Below, in pieces: positions 49,615 to 58,899 of a DNA stretch of 64,000 bases. The notes beneath the pieces were generated by a model. It was not told the origin of the DNA. It searched no databases and worked only from the letters and a program-made list of their open reading frames with translations. This DNA comes from UBA7446 sp965656545 (GTDB lineage: Bacteria > Bacteroidota > Bacteroidia > Flavobacteriales > Flavobacteriaceae), in assembly GCA_965656545.1 (NCBI GenBank), contig CBFHKZ010000001.1, positions 186,001-250,000 on the forward strand. The letters are read 5' to 3'. Position 1 is the first letter of the stretch. Each line of letters begins with the position of its first letter. The position numbers were made by a program, and so were the translations under genes.

Positions 49615-50840
49615 GCAGTATAAGACTCACACACGCTTCACAAACACTTGAAGGCAATTGCCAAATAACGGGTTCCAAAAGTGAATCCAATCGGCTGTTG
49701 ATACTCCAAGCCTTATTTCCAACATTGGCCTTGGAAAACCTGTCCAATTCCGATGACACCCAAGCCATGCAACGCGGACTTGCTTCCAAAGACCAGACCA
49801 TTGATATTGGACACGCAGGAACCACCATGCGCTTTTTGACTTCCTATTTTGCCACAACTCCAGGCGTGGAAAAAGTACTTACCGGCTCGAAGCGGATGCA
49901 AGAGCGACCCATCAAACTATTGGTGGATGCATTGCGCTCCATTGGAGCAGCTGTTGACTACGTAAAAAATGAAGGCTACCCGCCATTGCGTATTTCGGGC
50001 AAGGCTATTAACACCACCCGTGTTTCGTTGGCAGCCAATGTGAGTAGCCAGTACATTACCTCGTTGATGTTGGTCGCACCCAAGCTACCCAACGGATTAG
50101 AGATCGTCTTGGAAGGCGAAATCACTTCTGTACCCTACATCAACATGACCTGCGCACTTTTGCAACGCGTGGGTATAGATGCCACTTTCTCGGGCCAAAG
50201 CATTCGTGTTTTGCCACAACAGCGCATTGACGCCAAAACCCTTACGGTAGAGTCTGACTGGAGTTCTGCATCCTATCATTTTAGCATGGTTGCCTTGGCG
50301 CAATCAGCGGATGTGTCCATCAACAGCTATGTGCCCAACAGCCTGCAAGGCGATAGTGTGTTGGTTGATATTTATGCCCAATTGGGCGTGACCGCAACGT
50401 TTGACGGACACAAACTGCAATTAACAAAATCCGACAAGGTGCAATCGCATATTACGCTAGATTTAATCAAAGCACCCGATATTGCACAAACCATAGCCGT
50501 TACCTGCTACGGCTTGGGCGTTTCCTGTGATTTGACGGGGCTACACACCCTAAAAATCAAAGAAACCGATCGATTGGTGGCTTTGCAAAACGAATTGATC
50601 AAACTGGGGGCAAACATCCACATTACGGAAGACAGCCTTCATCTCGATGCTCGAAAAGGCGATATTGTTGCTGATGTTGCCATAGACACCTACCACGACC
50701 ACCGTATGGCCATGGCTTTTGCGCCCTTGGGCCTTAGTGTTCCCATCGTGATAAACGACGCTGATGTGGTAACCAAATCCTACCCAAGCTTTTGGGATGA
50801 CCTGAGCTTACTGGGTTTTTTCATCGATTCCCATAAATAA
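49611..50840 (+). CDS. aroA: 3-phosphoshikimate 1-carboxyvinyltransferase (EPSP synthase)
   Basis: 409 residues. Catalyses the sixth step of the shikimate pathway. Motifs: ITGSKSESNRLLILQAL (PEP/shikimate loop), DIGHAGTTMRFLTSYF, GSKRMQERPIKLLVDALR, ANVSSQYITSLMLVAP, ESDWSSASYHFSMVAL, IKETDRLVALQNELIKLG and YHDHRMAMAFAPLG. It is slightly shorter than the E. coli enzyme, as usual in Bacteroidota. It lies 1.8 kb downstream of the Phe/Tyr operon but in a separate overlapping gene group (rsgA-dtd-mazG-aroA). Confidence 0.95.
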   Translation: MSSIRLTHASQTLEGNCQITGSKSESNRLLILQALFPTLALENLSNSDDTQAMQRGLASKDQTIDIGHAGTTMRFLTSYFATTPGVEKVLTGSKRMQERPIKLLVDALRSIGAAVDYVKNEGYPPLRISGKAINTTRVSLAANVSSQYITSLMLVAPKLPNGLEIVLEGEITSVPYINMTCALLQRVGIDATFSGQSIRVLPQQRIDAKTLTVESDWSSASYHFSMVALAQSADVSINSYVPNSLQGDSVLVDIYAQLGVTATFDGHKLQLTKSDKVQSHITLDLIKAPDIAQTIAVTCYGLGVSCDLTGLHTLKIKETDRLVALQNELIKLGANIHITEDSLHLDARKGDIVADVAIDTYHDHRMAMAFAPLGLSVPIVINDADVVTKSYPSFWDDLSLLGFFIDSHK

Positions 50841-50902
50841 TCGGTCAAATCCTTGACAACCCCTATGCTGGTGCAGTATATTAGCGCCTTGAAAAAATTG
50901 AT

Positions 50903-51952
50903 ATGAAACTCTCTCACTTTAACTTTGATCTTCCAGAAGATTTACTTGCCGAACACCCAGCAGAACACCGCGATGAGTCCAAACTCATGGTTTTGCACCG
51001 TGAAACGCAAACCATTGAGCACAAAACCTTTAAAGACATTACCGAATATTTCGACGAAGGTGATGTGATGGCGCTCAACAATACCAAGGTTTTTCCGGCA
51101 CGCTTGATGGGTAACAAAGAAAAAACAGGAGCCAAGATTGAGGTATTCTTGTTAAGAGAGTTAAATAAAGAACAACGCCTTTGGGATGTGTTGGTTGATC
51201 CAGCAAGAAAAATCCGTATTGGTAACAAGCTTTATTTTGGTACAGACGAATCGTTGGTAGCAGAGGTAATTGACAATACCACATCGCGTGGTAGAACACT
51301 GCGCTTTTTGTTTGACGGAAGCTATGATGAGTTTCGCGTTAAGTTAAAAGAGCTAGGACAAACGCCATTGCCCAAATACATCAAACGTGCAGAAGAAGAT
51401 TTTGACCGTGAGCGCTACCAAACCATTTATGCCAAGCATGAAGGAGCAGTAGCTGCGCCCACAGCAGGACTTCATTTTTCCAAGCACGTATTGAAGCGTT
51501 TGGAGATCAAAGGTGTTGACTTGGCTGAACTTACGCTTCACGTTGGTTTGGGTACGTTTAACCCTGTTGAGGTTGAAGATCTTTCCAAACACAAAATGGA
51601 TTCTGAAGAATTGATCATTGATGCGAGTTCAGCGGATATGGTGAACAAGGCCAAAGCCGCGGGTCACCGTATTTGTGCTGTTGGAACAACTTCCATGCGC
51701 GCATTAGAATCTTCGGTTTCTTCTAGCGGTACCTTGAATCCATATCAAGGATGGACGCATAAGTTTATATTTCCACCTTATGACTTTAAGATAGGAGATG
51801 CCATGGTTACCAACTTCCACTTGCCAAAATCAACCTTATTGATGATGGTATCTGCGTTTGCTGGACATGATTTCATCAAAAGAGCTTATGATGAAGCCAT
51901 AAGCCGTAAATATCGCTTTTACTCCTACGGAGACGCGATGCTTATTCTCTAA
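50903..51952 (+). CDS. queA: tRNA preQ1(34) S-adenosylmethionine ribosyltransferase-isomerase
   Basis: 349 residues. Makes epoxyqueuosine in tRNA from the SAM ribosyl group. Motifs: FDLPEDLLAEHPAEHRDESK, FKDITEYFDEGDVMALNNTK, FPARLMGNK, LPKYIKRAEEDFDRERYQTIYA, AAPTAGLHFSKHVL, LHVGLGTFNPVE and GDAMVTNFHLPKSTLLMMVSAF. Upstream, TTG at 50853 and TATATTAG at 50877 form a near-consensus promoter. It is followed by rlmN six bases on. Confidence 0.96.
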   Translation: MKLSHFNFDLPEDLLAEHPAEHRDESKLMVLHRETQTIEHKTFKDITEYFDEGDVMALNNTKVFPARLMGNKEKTGAKIEVFLLRELNKEQRLWDVLVDPARKIRIGNKLYFGTDESLVAEVIDNTTSRGRTLRFLFDGSYDEFRVKLKELGQTPLPKYIKRAEEDFDRERYQTIYAKHEGAVAAPTAGLHFSKHVLKRLEIKGVDLAELTLHVGLGTFNPVEVEDLSKHKMDSEELIIDASSADMVNKAKAAGHRICAVGTTSMRALESSVSSSGTLNPYQGWTHKFIFPPYDFKIGDAMVTNFHLPKSTLLMMVSAFAGHDFIKRAYDEAISRKYRFYSYGDAMLIL

Positions 51953-51958
51953 CACCTC

Positions 51959-52999
51959 ATGAACGAGGTTAAAAGAGATATACGTCGTTGCACAAAGGAA
52001 GAAATATGTTCTTTTTTTGTCTCACACAACGCACCTTCTTTTCACGGCAATCAAGTGTATGAATGGTTGTGGCAAAAGGCAGCAATTGATTTCGATCAAA
52101 TGACCAACCTTTCCAAGGCACACCGTGCTTTGCTCGATCAACACTTTAAAATCAACCACACCAATATTGCCAAAGTGCAAATTAGCGATGATGGCACCAT
52201 CAAAAATGCGGTACGCCTTTATGACGACAAGGTGGTGGAATCTGTTTTGATTCCTGCTAAGACCCGTTCCACGGCTTGTGTTTCCAGCCAGGTGGGGTGT
52301 AGCCTTGACTGTACTTTTTGTGCCACTGCCCAACTTAAAAGGATGCGCAACCTCAATCCAGACGAGATTTTTGACCAAGTGGCCATGCTAAACAAGCAAA
52401 GCTTGGAGCATTTCGAACGTCCGCTTTCCAATATTGTTTTTATGGGAATGGGTGAGCCCATGATGAATTATCCCAATGTGATGAAGGCTATTGCTAAAAT
52501 CACAAGCACAGAGGGAATGGGCATGTCTCCAAGACGTATTACCGTTTCCACTTCGGGCATTCCCAAGATGATCATCAAAATGGCCGACGAATATCCGCGC
52601 TTTAAGTTGGCGGTTTCCCTGCACAGCGCCATTGAAGAAACCCGAAACGAAATCATGCCGTTCAGTACTTCTTTCCCGCTTACCGACTTGCAAGATTCCA
52701 TACAATACTGGTTTAGCAAAACCAAGGAGCGTGTTACTTACGAGTATGTGGTTTGGAAAGATATTAACGACAGCACAGCTGAAATCGATGCCTTGGTGAG
52801 GTTTTGTAAAAAGACCCCGTCAAAGGTTAATTTGATCGAATACAATCCCGTGGGAAACGATCAGTTTAACCAAGCCGATGACGATGCCATTAATCAGTAT
52901 GTGAAAGCACTTGAAAAGAGTCATATTCCGGTAACCATAAGACGCTCGCGCGGCAAAGATATTGATGCAGCTTGCGGGCAATTGGCCAATAAAACCTAG
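51959..52999 (+). CDS. rlmN: 23S rRNA/tRNA adenine C2-methyltransferase
   Basis: 346 residues. Radical SAM methyltransferase for A2503 of 23S rRNA and A37 of some tRNAs. N-terminal accessory domain (HGNQVYEWLWQKAAIDFDQM), then the cluster motif CSLDCTFCATAQ (CxxxCxxC), VFMGMGEPMMNYPNV, RRITVSTSGIPKMI, the KLAVSLHSAIEETRNEIMPF segment and EYVVWKDINDS. Near the end, IRRSRGKDIDAACGQLA contains the methyl-accepting Cys. The length is normal. Confidence 0.96.
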   Translation: MNEVKRDIRRCTKEEICSFFVSHNAPSFHGNQVYEWLWQKAAIDFDQMTNLSKAHRALLDQHFKINHTNIAKVQISDDGTIKNAVRLYDDKVVESVLIPAKTRSTACVSSQVGCSLDCTFCATAQLKRMRNLNPDEIFDQVAMLNKQSLEHFERPLSNIVFMGMGEPMMNYPNVMKAIAKITSTEGMGMSPRRITVSTSGIPKMIIKMADEYPRFKLAVSLHSAIEETRNEIMPFSTSFPLTDLQDSIQYWFSKTKERVTYEYVVWKDINDSTAEIDALVRFCKKTPSKVNLIEYNPVGNDQFNQADDDAINQYVKALEKSHIPVTIRRSRGKDIDAACGQLANKT

Positions 53000-53063
53000 C
53001 TCAATATTCAAAATCAGTTGCTTAGCATATTGCTAAAACACTATATTGTATCTTTATGCCCCA

Positions 53064-54041
53064 ATGAAAATTGTAGACCAGCTTAAAAAACCCATAGCCA
53101 AAGAGATGGAGCTATTTGAGGATAAGTTTTCCTCATCTATGCGCTCGCACGTGGCACTTCTTAATCGCATAACATATTATATCGTCAATCGCAAGGGAAA
53201 GCAAATGCGCCCGATGTTTGTTTTTATGGTGGCCAAAATGCTAGAAGAAAAAGAGGTTAACGAACGCTGCTACCGCGCTGCTTCAGTGATAGAACTTATT
53301 CACACCGCCACGCTTGTTCACGACGATGTTGTGGACGAAAGCTACCAGCGCCGTGGATTCTTTTCTATCAATGCGCTGTGGAAAAATAAAATTGCCGTAT
53401 TGGTGGGCGATTACTTGCTTTCAAAAGGCTTGCTGCTCTGTATCGATCATAAAGATTTTGACTTATTGGAAATAATATCCGTTGCCGTTCGTGAAATGAG
53501 TGAGGGGGAATTGTTGCAAATTGAGAAAACCCGAAGATTGGACATAGACGAGTCCATTTATATGGAGATTATCCGTCAAAAAACAGCCACATTGATCGCT
53601 TCTTGCTGTGCACTTGGCGCCGCATCGGTTCATGCCAGTGCCGAAACCGTTGAGCAATTGCGTCAGTTTGGAGAAGATATCGGTATCGCTTTTCAAATAA
53701 AGGACGACCTTTTTGACTACGGCGAGACCAAAATCGGAAAGCCTACGGGAATTGATATCCGTGAGAAAAAAATGACCCTTCCGCTTATTCATGTCATTAA
53801 CAAGTCGAATAAAAAGCAAAAAAAGTGGTTAATTCAATCTGTTAAACATCACAATAAAGACAAAAAGCGCGTCAAGCGTGTCATTGCCTTTGTTAAGGAA
53901 CAGGGTGGATTGGACTATGCGACCGCACAAATGCACGCCTATAAAGACAAGGCATTGGCGCAACTTCACAGCTTTCCAAAAAACGAATTTCGCGATGCAC
54001 TAGAAGAAATGGTGCGTTATGTGATTGAGCGTAAGAAATAA
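53064..54041 (+). CDS. Long-chain polyprenyl diphosphate synthase
   Basis: 325 residues from ATG 53064 (MKIVDQLKKPIAKEMELF); a TTG six codons upstream is in frame but lies in a promoter-like stretch (TATCTTTA). Trans-prenyltransferase with both Asp-rich motifs: HTATLVHDDVVDES (DDxxD-like) and AFQIKDDLFDYGE, plus GDYLLSKG and RPMFVFMVA. It makes the isoprenoid chain of menaquinone or a similar quinone (octaprenyl type is common). The product chain length is not deducible here. Confidence 0.93.
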   Translation: MKIVDQLKKPIAKEMELFEDKFSSSMRSHVALLNRITYYIVNRKGKQMRPMFVFMVAKMLEEKEVNERCYRAASVIELIHTATLVHDDVVDESYQRRGFFSINALWKNKIAVLVGDYLLSKGLLLCIDHKDFDLLEIISVAVREMSEGELLQIEKTRRLDIDESIYMEIIRQKTATLIASCCALGAASVHASAETVEQLRQFGEDIGIAFQIKDDLFDYGETKIGKPTGIDIREKKMTLPLIHVINKSNKKQKKWLIQSVKHHNKDKKRVKRVIAFVKEQGGLDYATAQMHAYKDKALAQLHSFPKNEFRDALEEMVRYVIERKK

Positions 54042-54080
54042 CGTTGCCGAATTACGTATTTTAGAGCTCATTTTTATTTT

Positions 54081-56036
54081 GTGATACATAAATCCACCAT
54101 AGACGCTGTTTTTGACACTGCCCGATTAGAGGAGGTTATTGGTGATTTTGTGCAGCTCAAAAAGTCGGGTGCTAACTTCAAAGGATTAAGCCCGTTTACA
54201 GACGAGCGTTCTCCGAGTTTTATGGTATCTCCTGTAAAGCAAATCTGGAAAGACTTTTCCAGCGGTAAGGGAGGTAATGTGGTTGCCTTCTTGATGGAGC
54301 ACGAACATTTTTCGTATCCAGAGGCCATACGCTACTTGGCTAAAAAATACAATATTGACGTTGAGGAAACTGAGCAGAATGATGAGCAAAAAGCTGCTGC
54401 CAGTGCACGTGAAAGCATGTATTTGGTCAGTACCTATGCTGTCAGTTTCTTTGAAGCGTCCATGTGGGATACCACACAGGGAAAAGCCATTGGCTTGAGT
54501 TATTTCAAAGAGCGTGGCTTTAGCGAGGAAACCATTCGCTTTTTTCAGTTGGGCTATTCGCCTGACACGTGGAGTGCGCTTACAGATGCAGCGCAAAAAG
54601 CCGGCTATCAGCTTGATTTTTTAGAGAAAACCGGTCTTAGCATTGTCAAGGGCGATAAAAAATTTGATCGCTTTAAGGGACGTGTTATGTTTCCCATTCA
54701 CAGCATGTCGGGTCGTGTGTTGGGCTTTGGCGGACGCATACTGACCCAAGATAAAAAGGCAGCCAAATACATGAACTCGCCGGAAAGCGAGATCTACAAT
54801 AAAAGTAAGGTGCTCTATGGCTTGTACCAAGCAAAGCAAACCATAGCCAAAGAAGACAATTGTTATTTGGTTGAAGGCTATACCGATGTTATCCAAATGT
54901 ATCAACGCGGTGTTAAGAATGTGGTTTCCTCTTCAGGTACCGCTCTAACGCCCGAGCAAATTCGCCTTATTGGCAGGCTTACCAAAAACATCACGGTATT
55001 GTTTGATGGCGATCCCGCGGGGCTTCGTGCATCGCTACGTGGTATAGATTTGATTTTAGAGGCGGGTATGAATGTGCGTGTCTGTATGTTTCCAGAAGGA
55101 GAAGATCCAGACAGCTTTGCTCGTGAAAACAGCTTTGAAGAAGTACGTGATTTTTTAACCAACAACGCCAAGGACTTTATTCAGTTTAAGGCTGCACTAC
55201 TGGTTGATGAGGCTGCGCAAGATCCGCTTAAAAAGGCTGAAACCATACGTGAGATGGTACAGAGTATTGCGAAAATTCCAGACCGAATCAAACAAGAGGT
55301 ATACGTTAAATCATGTGCTTCCTTGATGGAAATCAGCGAGGAGGTTTTGTTTGCAACCTTGGCGCAAGTATCTCAAAAAAAGGCATCCAAACCGGTAAGA
55401 CAGGCACCTAGCCAGCCCATGTCTGTGGTTCCGCAAGAGAAAAAAATCGCTACCGTTAGCACCCGTTTTGAACTGGAGAAAGACATCATCAAAATTTTAT
55501 TGCTGCACGGGCATGAAGAAGTTGAATTTGAAGAACCGATTTTAAAAACCGATGAAAAATCTGGTGAACTTTCGCTGGTAACTTCAAAAATTACGGCCCG
55601 GGTTTTTGAAAAAATATATTTGGATTTGCAGCAAGACGAAATTGCATTTTCTACCGCTGTGTTTAAAGGACTGTATCCCAAAGTTCTGGCTGCTTTAAAC
55701 GAAAAAGCGGCAATTCAAATGGATACTTTTGTGGCTAATTTGGATCCAAATCTGGCATTAGAAGTTTCAGACTTATTGCTTGAAGATGAACTGCATACCC
55801 TTCACGATTGGGAACGAAAAAACATCTACATAAAAAATAAAAAGGCCAACTTGGCCAGGTGGGTTCACGAAGTTATTTTGCGATTTAGATGTCAGCTTAT
55901 TGATGAAAAGGTGGCAGCATTACAAACCGATACTGCCGATGATATTGACAGTCATCACGGAGAACTTTTAGAGGAAATCGTGCAGTATCACAAACTCAAA
56001 GCGGTATTAAGCAGTCGTTTAAATCGAGTGGTTTAA
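54081..56036 (+). CDS. dnaG: DNA primase without zinc ligands
   Basis: 651 residues from a GTG start. N-terminal CHC2-type domain (1-95), then the catalytic TOPRIM part with LVEGYTDVIQMYQRG, VVSSSGTALTPEQIRLIGRL and LFDGDPAGLRASLRGIDLIL, and a C-terminal helicase-binding region. Primes DNA replication. The usual C-x2-H-x17-C-x2-C zinc ligands are all replaced: Ser37, Thr40, Asp58 and Ser61 stand at exactly that spacing in GLSPFTDERSPSF and IWKDFSSGKGG. The surrounding fold residues are kept, so the domain probably folds without zinc. Its stop overlaps the convergent regulator gene. Confidence 0.95.
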   Translation: MIHKSTIDAVFDTARLEEVIGDFVQLKKSGANFKGLSPFTDERSPSFMVSPVKQIWKDFSSGKGGNVVAFLMEHEHFSYPEAIRYLAKKYNIDVEETEQNDEQKAAASARESMYLVSTYAVSFFEASMWDTTQGKAIGLSYFKERGFSEETIRFFQLGYSPDTWSALTDAAQKAGYQLDFLEKTGLSIVKGDKKFDRFKGRVMFPIHSMSGRVLGFGGRILTQDKKAAKYMNSPESEIYNKSKVLYGLYQAKQTIAKEDNCYLVEGYTDVIQMYQRGVKNVVSSSGTALTPEQIRLIGRLTKNITVLFDGDPAGLRASLRGIDLILEAGMNVRVCMFPEGEDPDSFARENSFEEVRDFLTNNAKDFIQFKAALLVDEAAQDPLKKAETIREMVQSIAKIPDRIKQEVYVKSCASLMEISEEVLFATLAQVSQKKASKPVRQAPSQPMSVVPQEKKIATVSTRFELEKDIIKILLLHGHEEVEFEEPILKTDEKSGELSLVTSKITARVFEKIYLDLQQDEIAFSTAVFKGLYPKVLAALNEKAAIQMDTFVANLDPNLALEVSDLLLEDELHTLHDWERKNIYIKNKKANLARWVHEVILRFRCQLIDEKVAALQTDTADDIDSHHGELLEEIVQYHKLKAVLSSRLNRVV

Positions 56037-56668
56037 TACATGTCTAAATCTATGTGTTGAAGCTTATTTAGCATTTCAACAAGATTTTTGACCTTAAGTT
56101 TTTTCATCAGCCTTGAGCGATACGTACTTACTGTTTTGTCGCTGATACTCAATGATACGGCGATTTCTTTATTTCGCTTTCCATTGACCAAAAGACGAAG
56201 CACTTGAATTTCTCGTTCAGATAATTGGTTGATCAACGCACGTGGATTGGCTCCTGTTTCATTAAAGGCCATATGTTCTGCAAGTTCGTTGGTGATATAA
56301 ATACCTCCAGTACTTATTTTCAAGATGGCGTCTTTGAGTTTATTCAAAGGATTGTCCTTGCACAAAAACCCGGATGCGCCATATTTGAGCGCACTTATGG
56401 CATAAACCTCTTCGCTTAGCCCAGTAAATACCAAGAAGCGCACGTTGGCGTATTGATCTTTAAGTTTGCGCAGTGTGCGGATTTCTTCAAACCCAGGAAG
56501 TTCAATTTCGAGGACAACGACATCTACTTTCTTCGAACGTAAATGATCAACCAAATCGCGATAATGAAGTCCTTTTCCTACAATACTGATTTCGTTCGAA
56601 TTGCGAAAGGCGGCTTTTATGCCTTTGTGAACGATTGGATGTGCATCAGCAACAAATACGCGAATCAT
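56033..56668 (-). CDS. LuxR-family response regulator with altered receiver domain
   Basis: 211 residues. Receiver domain (about 1-120) and a LuxR-type helix-turn-helix (about 145-205: INQLSEREIQVLRLLVNGKR, NKEIAVSLSISDKTVSTYRS). The phosphoacceptor position in VDVVVLEIELPG is Glu54 where Asp is expected, and the acidic pair at the start reads DA (VADAHPIV) instead of DD. Thr in FTGLSEE and Lys in FLCKDNP are kept. It should be independent of phosphorylation, perhaps constitutively active, since Glu can mimic phospho-Asp. No histidine kinase gene is near. Convergent with dnaG. Confidence 0.9.
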   Translation of the reverse strand: MIRVFVADAHPIVHKGIKAAFRNSNEISIVGKGLHYRDLVDHLRSKKVDVVVLEIELPGFEEIRTLRKLKDQYANVRFLVFTGLSEEVYAISALKYGASGFLCKDNPLNKLKDAILKISTGGIYITNELAEHMAFNETGANPRALINQLSEREIQVLRLLVNGKRNKEIAVSLSISDKTVSTYRSRLMKKLKVKNLVEMLNKLQHIDLDMY

Positions 56669-56753
56669 GAATTATTAGTTGACTATAAAAGTAGCAAAAA
56701 ATCGCCTTTAATAGAGATAAAAATAATTTTTACGAAAAACGGTTGTTGGGAGG

Positions 56754-57542
56754 CTATAGTAGATGCTCCGGAATACTGCAAACGGGTATGGGTTCCATTT
56801 TGTGTTTGTTGGCGTTGTGATGTGATAAAAAAACCTCTAAAACACGTGCGTTTTCTCCTACAAAATCTACTGGAGATTTTCCTGCTGCATGCTGCGCCAT
56901 CGCCCATTCCAATTGTTCATAGGTGGCGCCTAATTGTTCCTCATCATTTCTGTCATCATCCCAAAGCCCATCTGTTGGAGGAGCGCTTAAAATCGCTTCG
57001 TCAACCCCCAAAGTACGTGCCAATGCGCGTACTTGTGTTTTAGACAGGTCTGCAATGGGACTTAAATCAACGCCGCCATCGCCGTATTTGGTGTAAAAAC
57101 CAACGCCGAAATCCTCAACTTTATTTCCTGTACCCGCAACCAAATAGCGCTTACATGCGGCATAATAATAGAGTGTTACCATACGTAGCCTAGACCGTGT
57201 ATTGGCCAGCGATAATAAGGCTTCTTTTTTTTGCTCATCGGCCTCTACGGCTTTGGATAAAGCATCGAAAACAGGGCCTAGCACGACAACCTTGTCCGCT
57301 ACATTAGCGTGCTGCTTGCGCAACCAACTGATGTGCTCCTGCGCACGATCAACCTGATTTTGTTGTTGTTTTATGGGCATCTCCAAGCATAATGTTGGAA
57401 GCCCTGTTTTGGCACACAAAGTTGATGTTAGGGCAGAATCAATTCCGCCAGAAACACCCACAACAAACCCGTTCATTTTGTTGTCTTGTGCATAGTTTTT
57501 AAGCCAATTTACAATGTGATTAATTACTTCTTTGTTCTTCAT
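56754..57542 (-). CDS. nadE: NH3-dependent NAD+ synthetase
   Basis: 262 residues, the short ammonia-dependent form without a glutaminase domain. It has GFVVGVSGGIDSALTSTLC (ATP-PPase loop SGGxDS), LCLEMPIKQ, TRSRLRMVTLYYYAACKRYL, GTGNKVEDFGVGFYTKYGDG and DLSPIADLSKTQVRALARTL, then PPTDGLWDDDRNDEEQLG. It amidates nicotinic acid adenine dinucleotide. Divergent from gldB with only 24 bp between their starts. Confidence 0.96.
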   Translation of the reverse strand: MKNKEVINHIVNWLKNYAQDNKMNGFVVGVSGGIDSALTSTLCAKTGLPTLCLEMPIKQQQNQVDRAQEHISWLRKQHANVADKVVVLGPVFDALSKAVEADEQKKEALLSLANTRSRLRMVTLYYYAACKRYLVAGTGNKVEDFGVGFYTKYGDGGVDLSPIADLSKTQVRALARTLGVDEAILSAPPTDGLWDDDRNDEEQLGATYEQLEWAMAQHAAGKSPVDFVGENARVLEVFLSHHNANKHKMEPIPVCSIPEHLL

Positions 57543-57566
57543 AGCATTTGTATCTTTATACCCATT

Positions 57567-58553
57567 ATGTATATAGATAATTACTGTAAAATTAAATCAT
57601 TTTTTCGGCACTTGAAAGGCTTGTTGGTTGTGGTTGTTTTTTTTGTGGTTTCCTGTAACACATCAACCCACCCCAAGCCTGCCGATCTTGAAGAAATCCC
57701 CTTGGATTATGTCTCATTTGAAACACTTTTTTTTGGTGATTTAGATGCTCCCTTAGAAGATATCAAGGCCCAATTCCCATTCTTTTTCCCAAGTCAAACG
57801 CCTGATGCGGTATGGCTCGAAAAACGCAGCGATTCGTTGCAGCAACAGATGTTTGACGCAACCAAATCAATCCCAAAAAACAACTTGAAGTCTCGTATTA
57901 CGCAAGTGCTTCAATATGCCAACTACTATTTTCCGGAAGAAGAGTTGCCTCAAACGGCTATTTCCTTGCTAACAGATGTTGACTATTCGCTCAGAGCTGT
58001 GGATGCAGACAATATGTTGTTGATTTCAATTGACACCTATTTGGGCGTAGACCACCCTTTGTATGAAGGCATTCCCGCTTACATCAAAAACAAACTGACA
58101 CTAGACCATTTAGAGGCTGAAATCATCGATGCACTTGCGCCAAGATTTGTTCCAGCGCCAAGCGGCAGAACTTTTTTGGATCAAATGGTACATCACGGTA
58201 AGCGCCTGTTGCTTCATGAGTATTTGGCCCCAGCAATGGAAGACCATCAGCACATTCAATACACAACAGCACAATGGGAATGGGCAAACACACACGAAGC
58301 CGAAGTTTGGCGCTATTTTATTGATAACGAACTCTTGTTTTCCACAGACGAAAAGTTACCATTTCGCTTTTTACTTTCGAGCCCATACAGCAAATTTTAT
58401 TCTTACCTAGATGTAGATTCCCCCGGAAGGATAGGGCAGTGGATTGGCTATCAAATGCTAAAAAAATATCAAAAGCGAACAGGAGAGACCTTGCAAGAAA
58501 TACTTGCTGCTTCGCCTCAAGAAATTTTAAAAAAATCAAAATACAATCCTTAA
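57567..58553 (+). CDS. gldB: Gliding motility lipoprotein GldB
   Basis: 328 residues from ATG 57567; further upstream codons overlap nadE. After a basic segment (IKSFFRHLKG) there is a hydrophobic stretch LLVVVVFFVVSC with lipobox Cys, so it is a lipoprotein. The body has LDYVSFETLFFGDLDAPLED, FPFFFPSQTPDAVW, PAYIKNKLTLDHLEAEIIDA, MVHHGKRLLLHEYLAP and RFLLSSPYSKFYSYLDVDSP followed by GRIGQWIGYQM, the recognisable GldB pattern. Required for gliding in Flavobacterium. gldC follows by one base. Confidence 0.9.
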   Translation: MYIDNYCKIKSFFRHLKGLLVVVVFFVVSCNTSTHPKPADLEEIPLDYVSFETLFFGDLDAPLEDIKAQFPFFFPSQTPDAVWLEKRSDSLQQQMFDATKSIPKNNLKSRITQVLQYANYYFPEEELPQTAISLLTDVDYSLRAVDADNMLLISIDTYLGVDHPLYEGIPAYIKNKLTLDHLEAEIIDALAPRFVPAPSGRTFLDQMVHHGKRLLLHEYLAPAMEDHQHIQYTTAQWEWANTHEAEVWRYFIDNELLFSTDEKLPFRFLLSSPYSKFYSYLDVDSPGRIGQWIGYQMLKKYQKRTGETLQEILAASPQEILKKSKYNP

Positions 58554-58554
58554 G

Positions 58555-58899
58555 ATGAAACGAAAAACACAAATTACCCTAACGGTTACCTTAGACGAAA
58601 ACAACACACCCGAAGCCATGGAGTGGTCTGCACCAGATGGCGGCGTGAAAGAACAGTCTATGGAAGCATTTTTCTTAAGTACGTGGGATAAGGATGCGCA
58701 GGAAAGTGCACGTATTGATTTGTGGTCAAAAGAAATGCCGGTGGATCAAATGCAGGTTTTTGTTCATCAAACATTGATTGGAATTCGCGCGTCTTACCTC
58801 AAAGCAACTGAGGACGCACAGATGGGAGAAGCCATGCAGCAGTTCTGTGATTTTTTCGCAAGTGAGCGAAACCTTAAGGATGTTAAAAAGGGAAATTAA
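58555..58899 (+). CDS. gldC: Gliding motility protein GldC
   Basis: 114 residues, soluble. It has ITLTVTLDENNTPEAMEWSA, KEQSMEAFFLSTWDKDAQES, RIDLWSKEMPVDQMQVFVHQ and FCDFFASERN. GldC is a small protein encoded next to gldB in gliding Bacteroidota; it supports, but is not always essential for, motility. Its stop overlaps that of engB on the opposite strand. Confidence 0.93.
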   Translation: MKRKTQITLTVTLDENNTPEAMEWSAPDGGVKEQSMEAFFLSTWDKDAQESARIDLWSKEMPVDQMQVFVHQTLIGIRASYLKATEDAQMGEAMQQFCDFFASERNLKDVKKGN

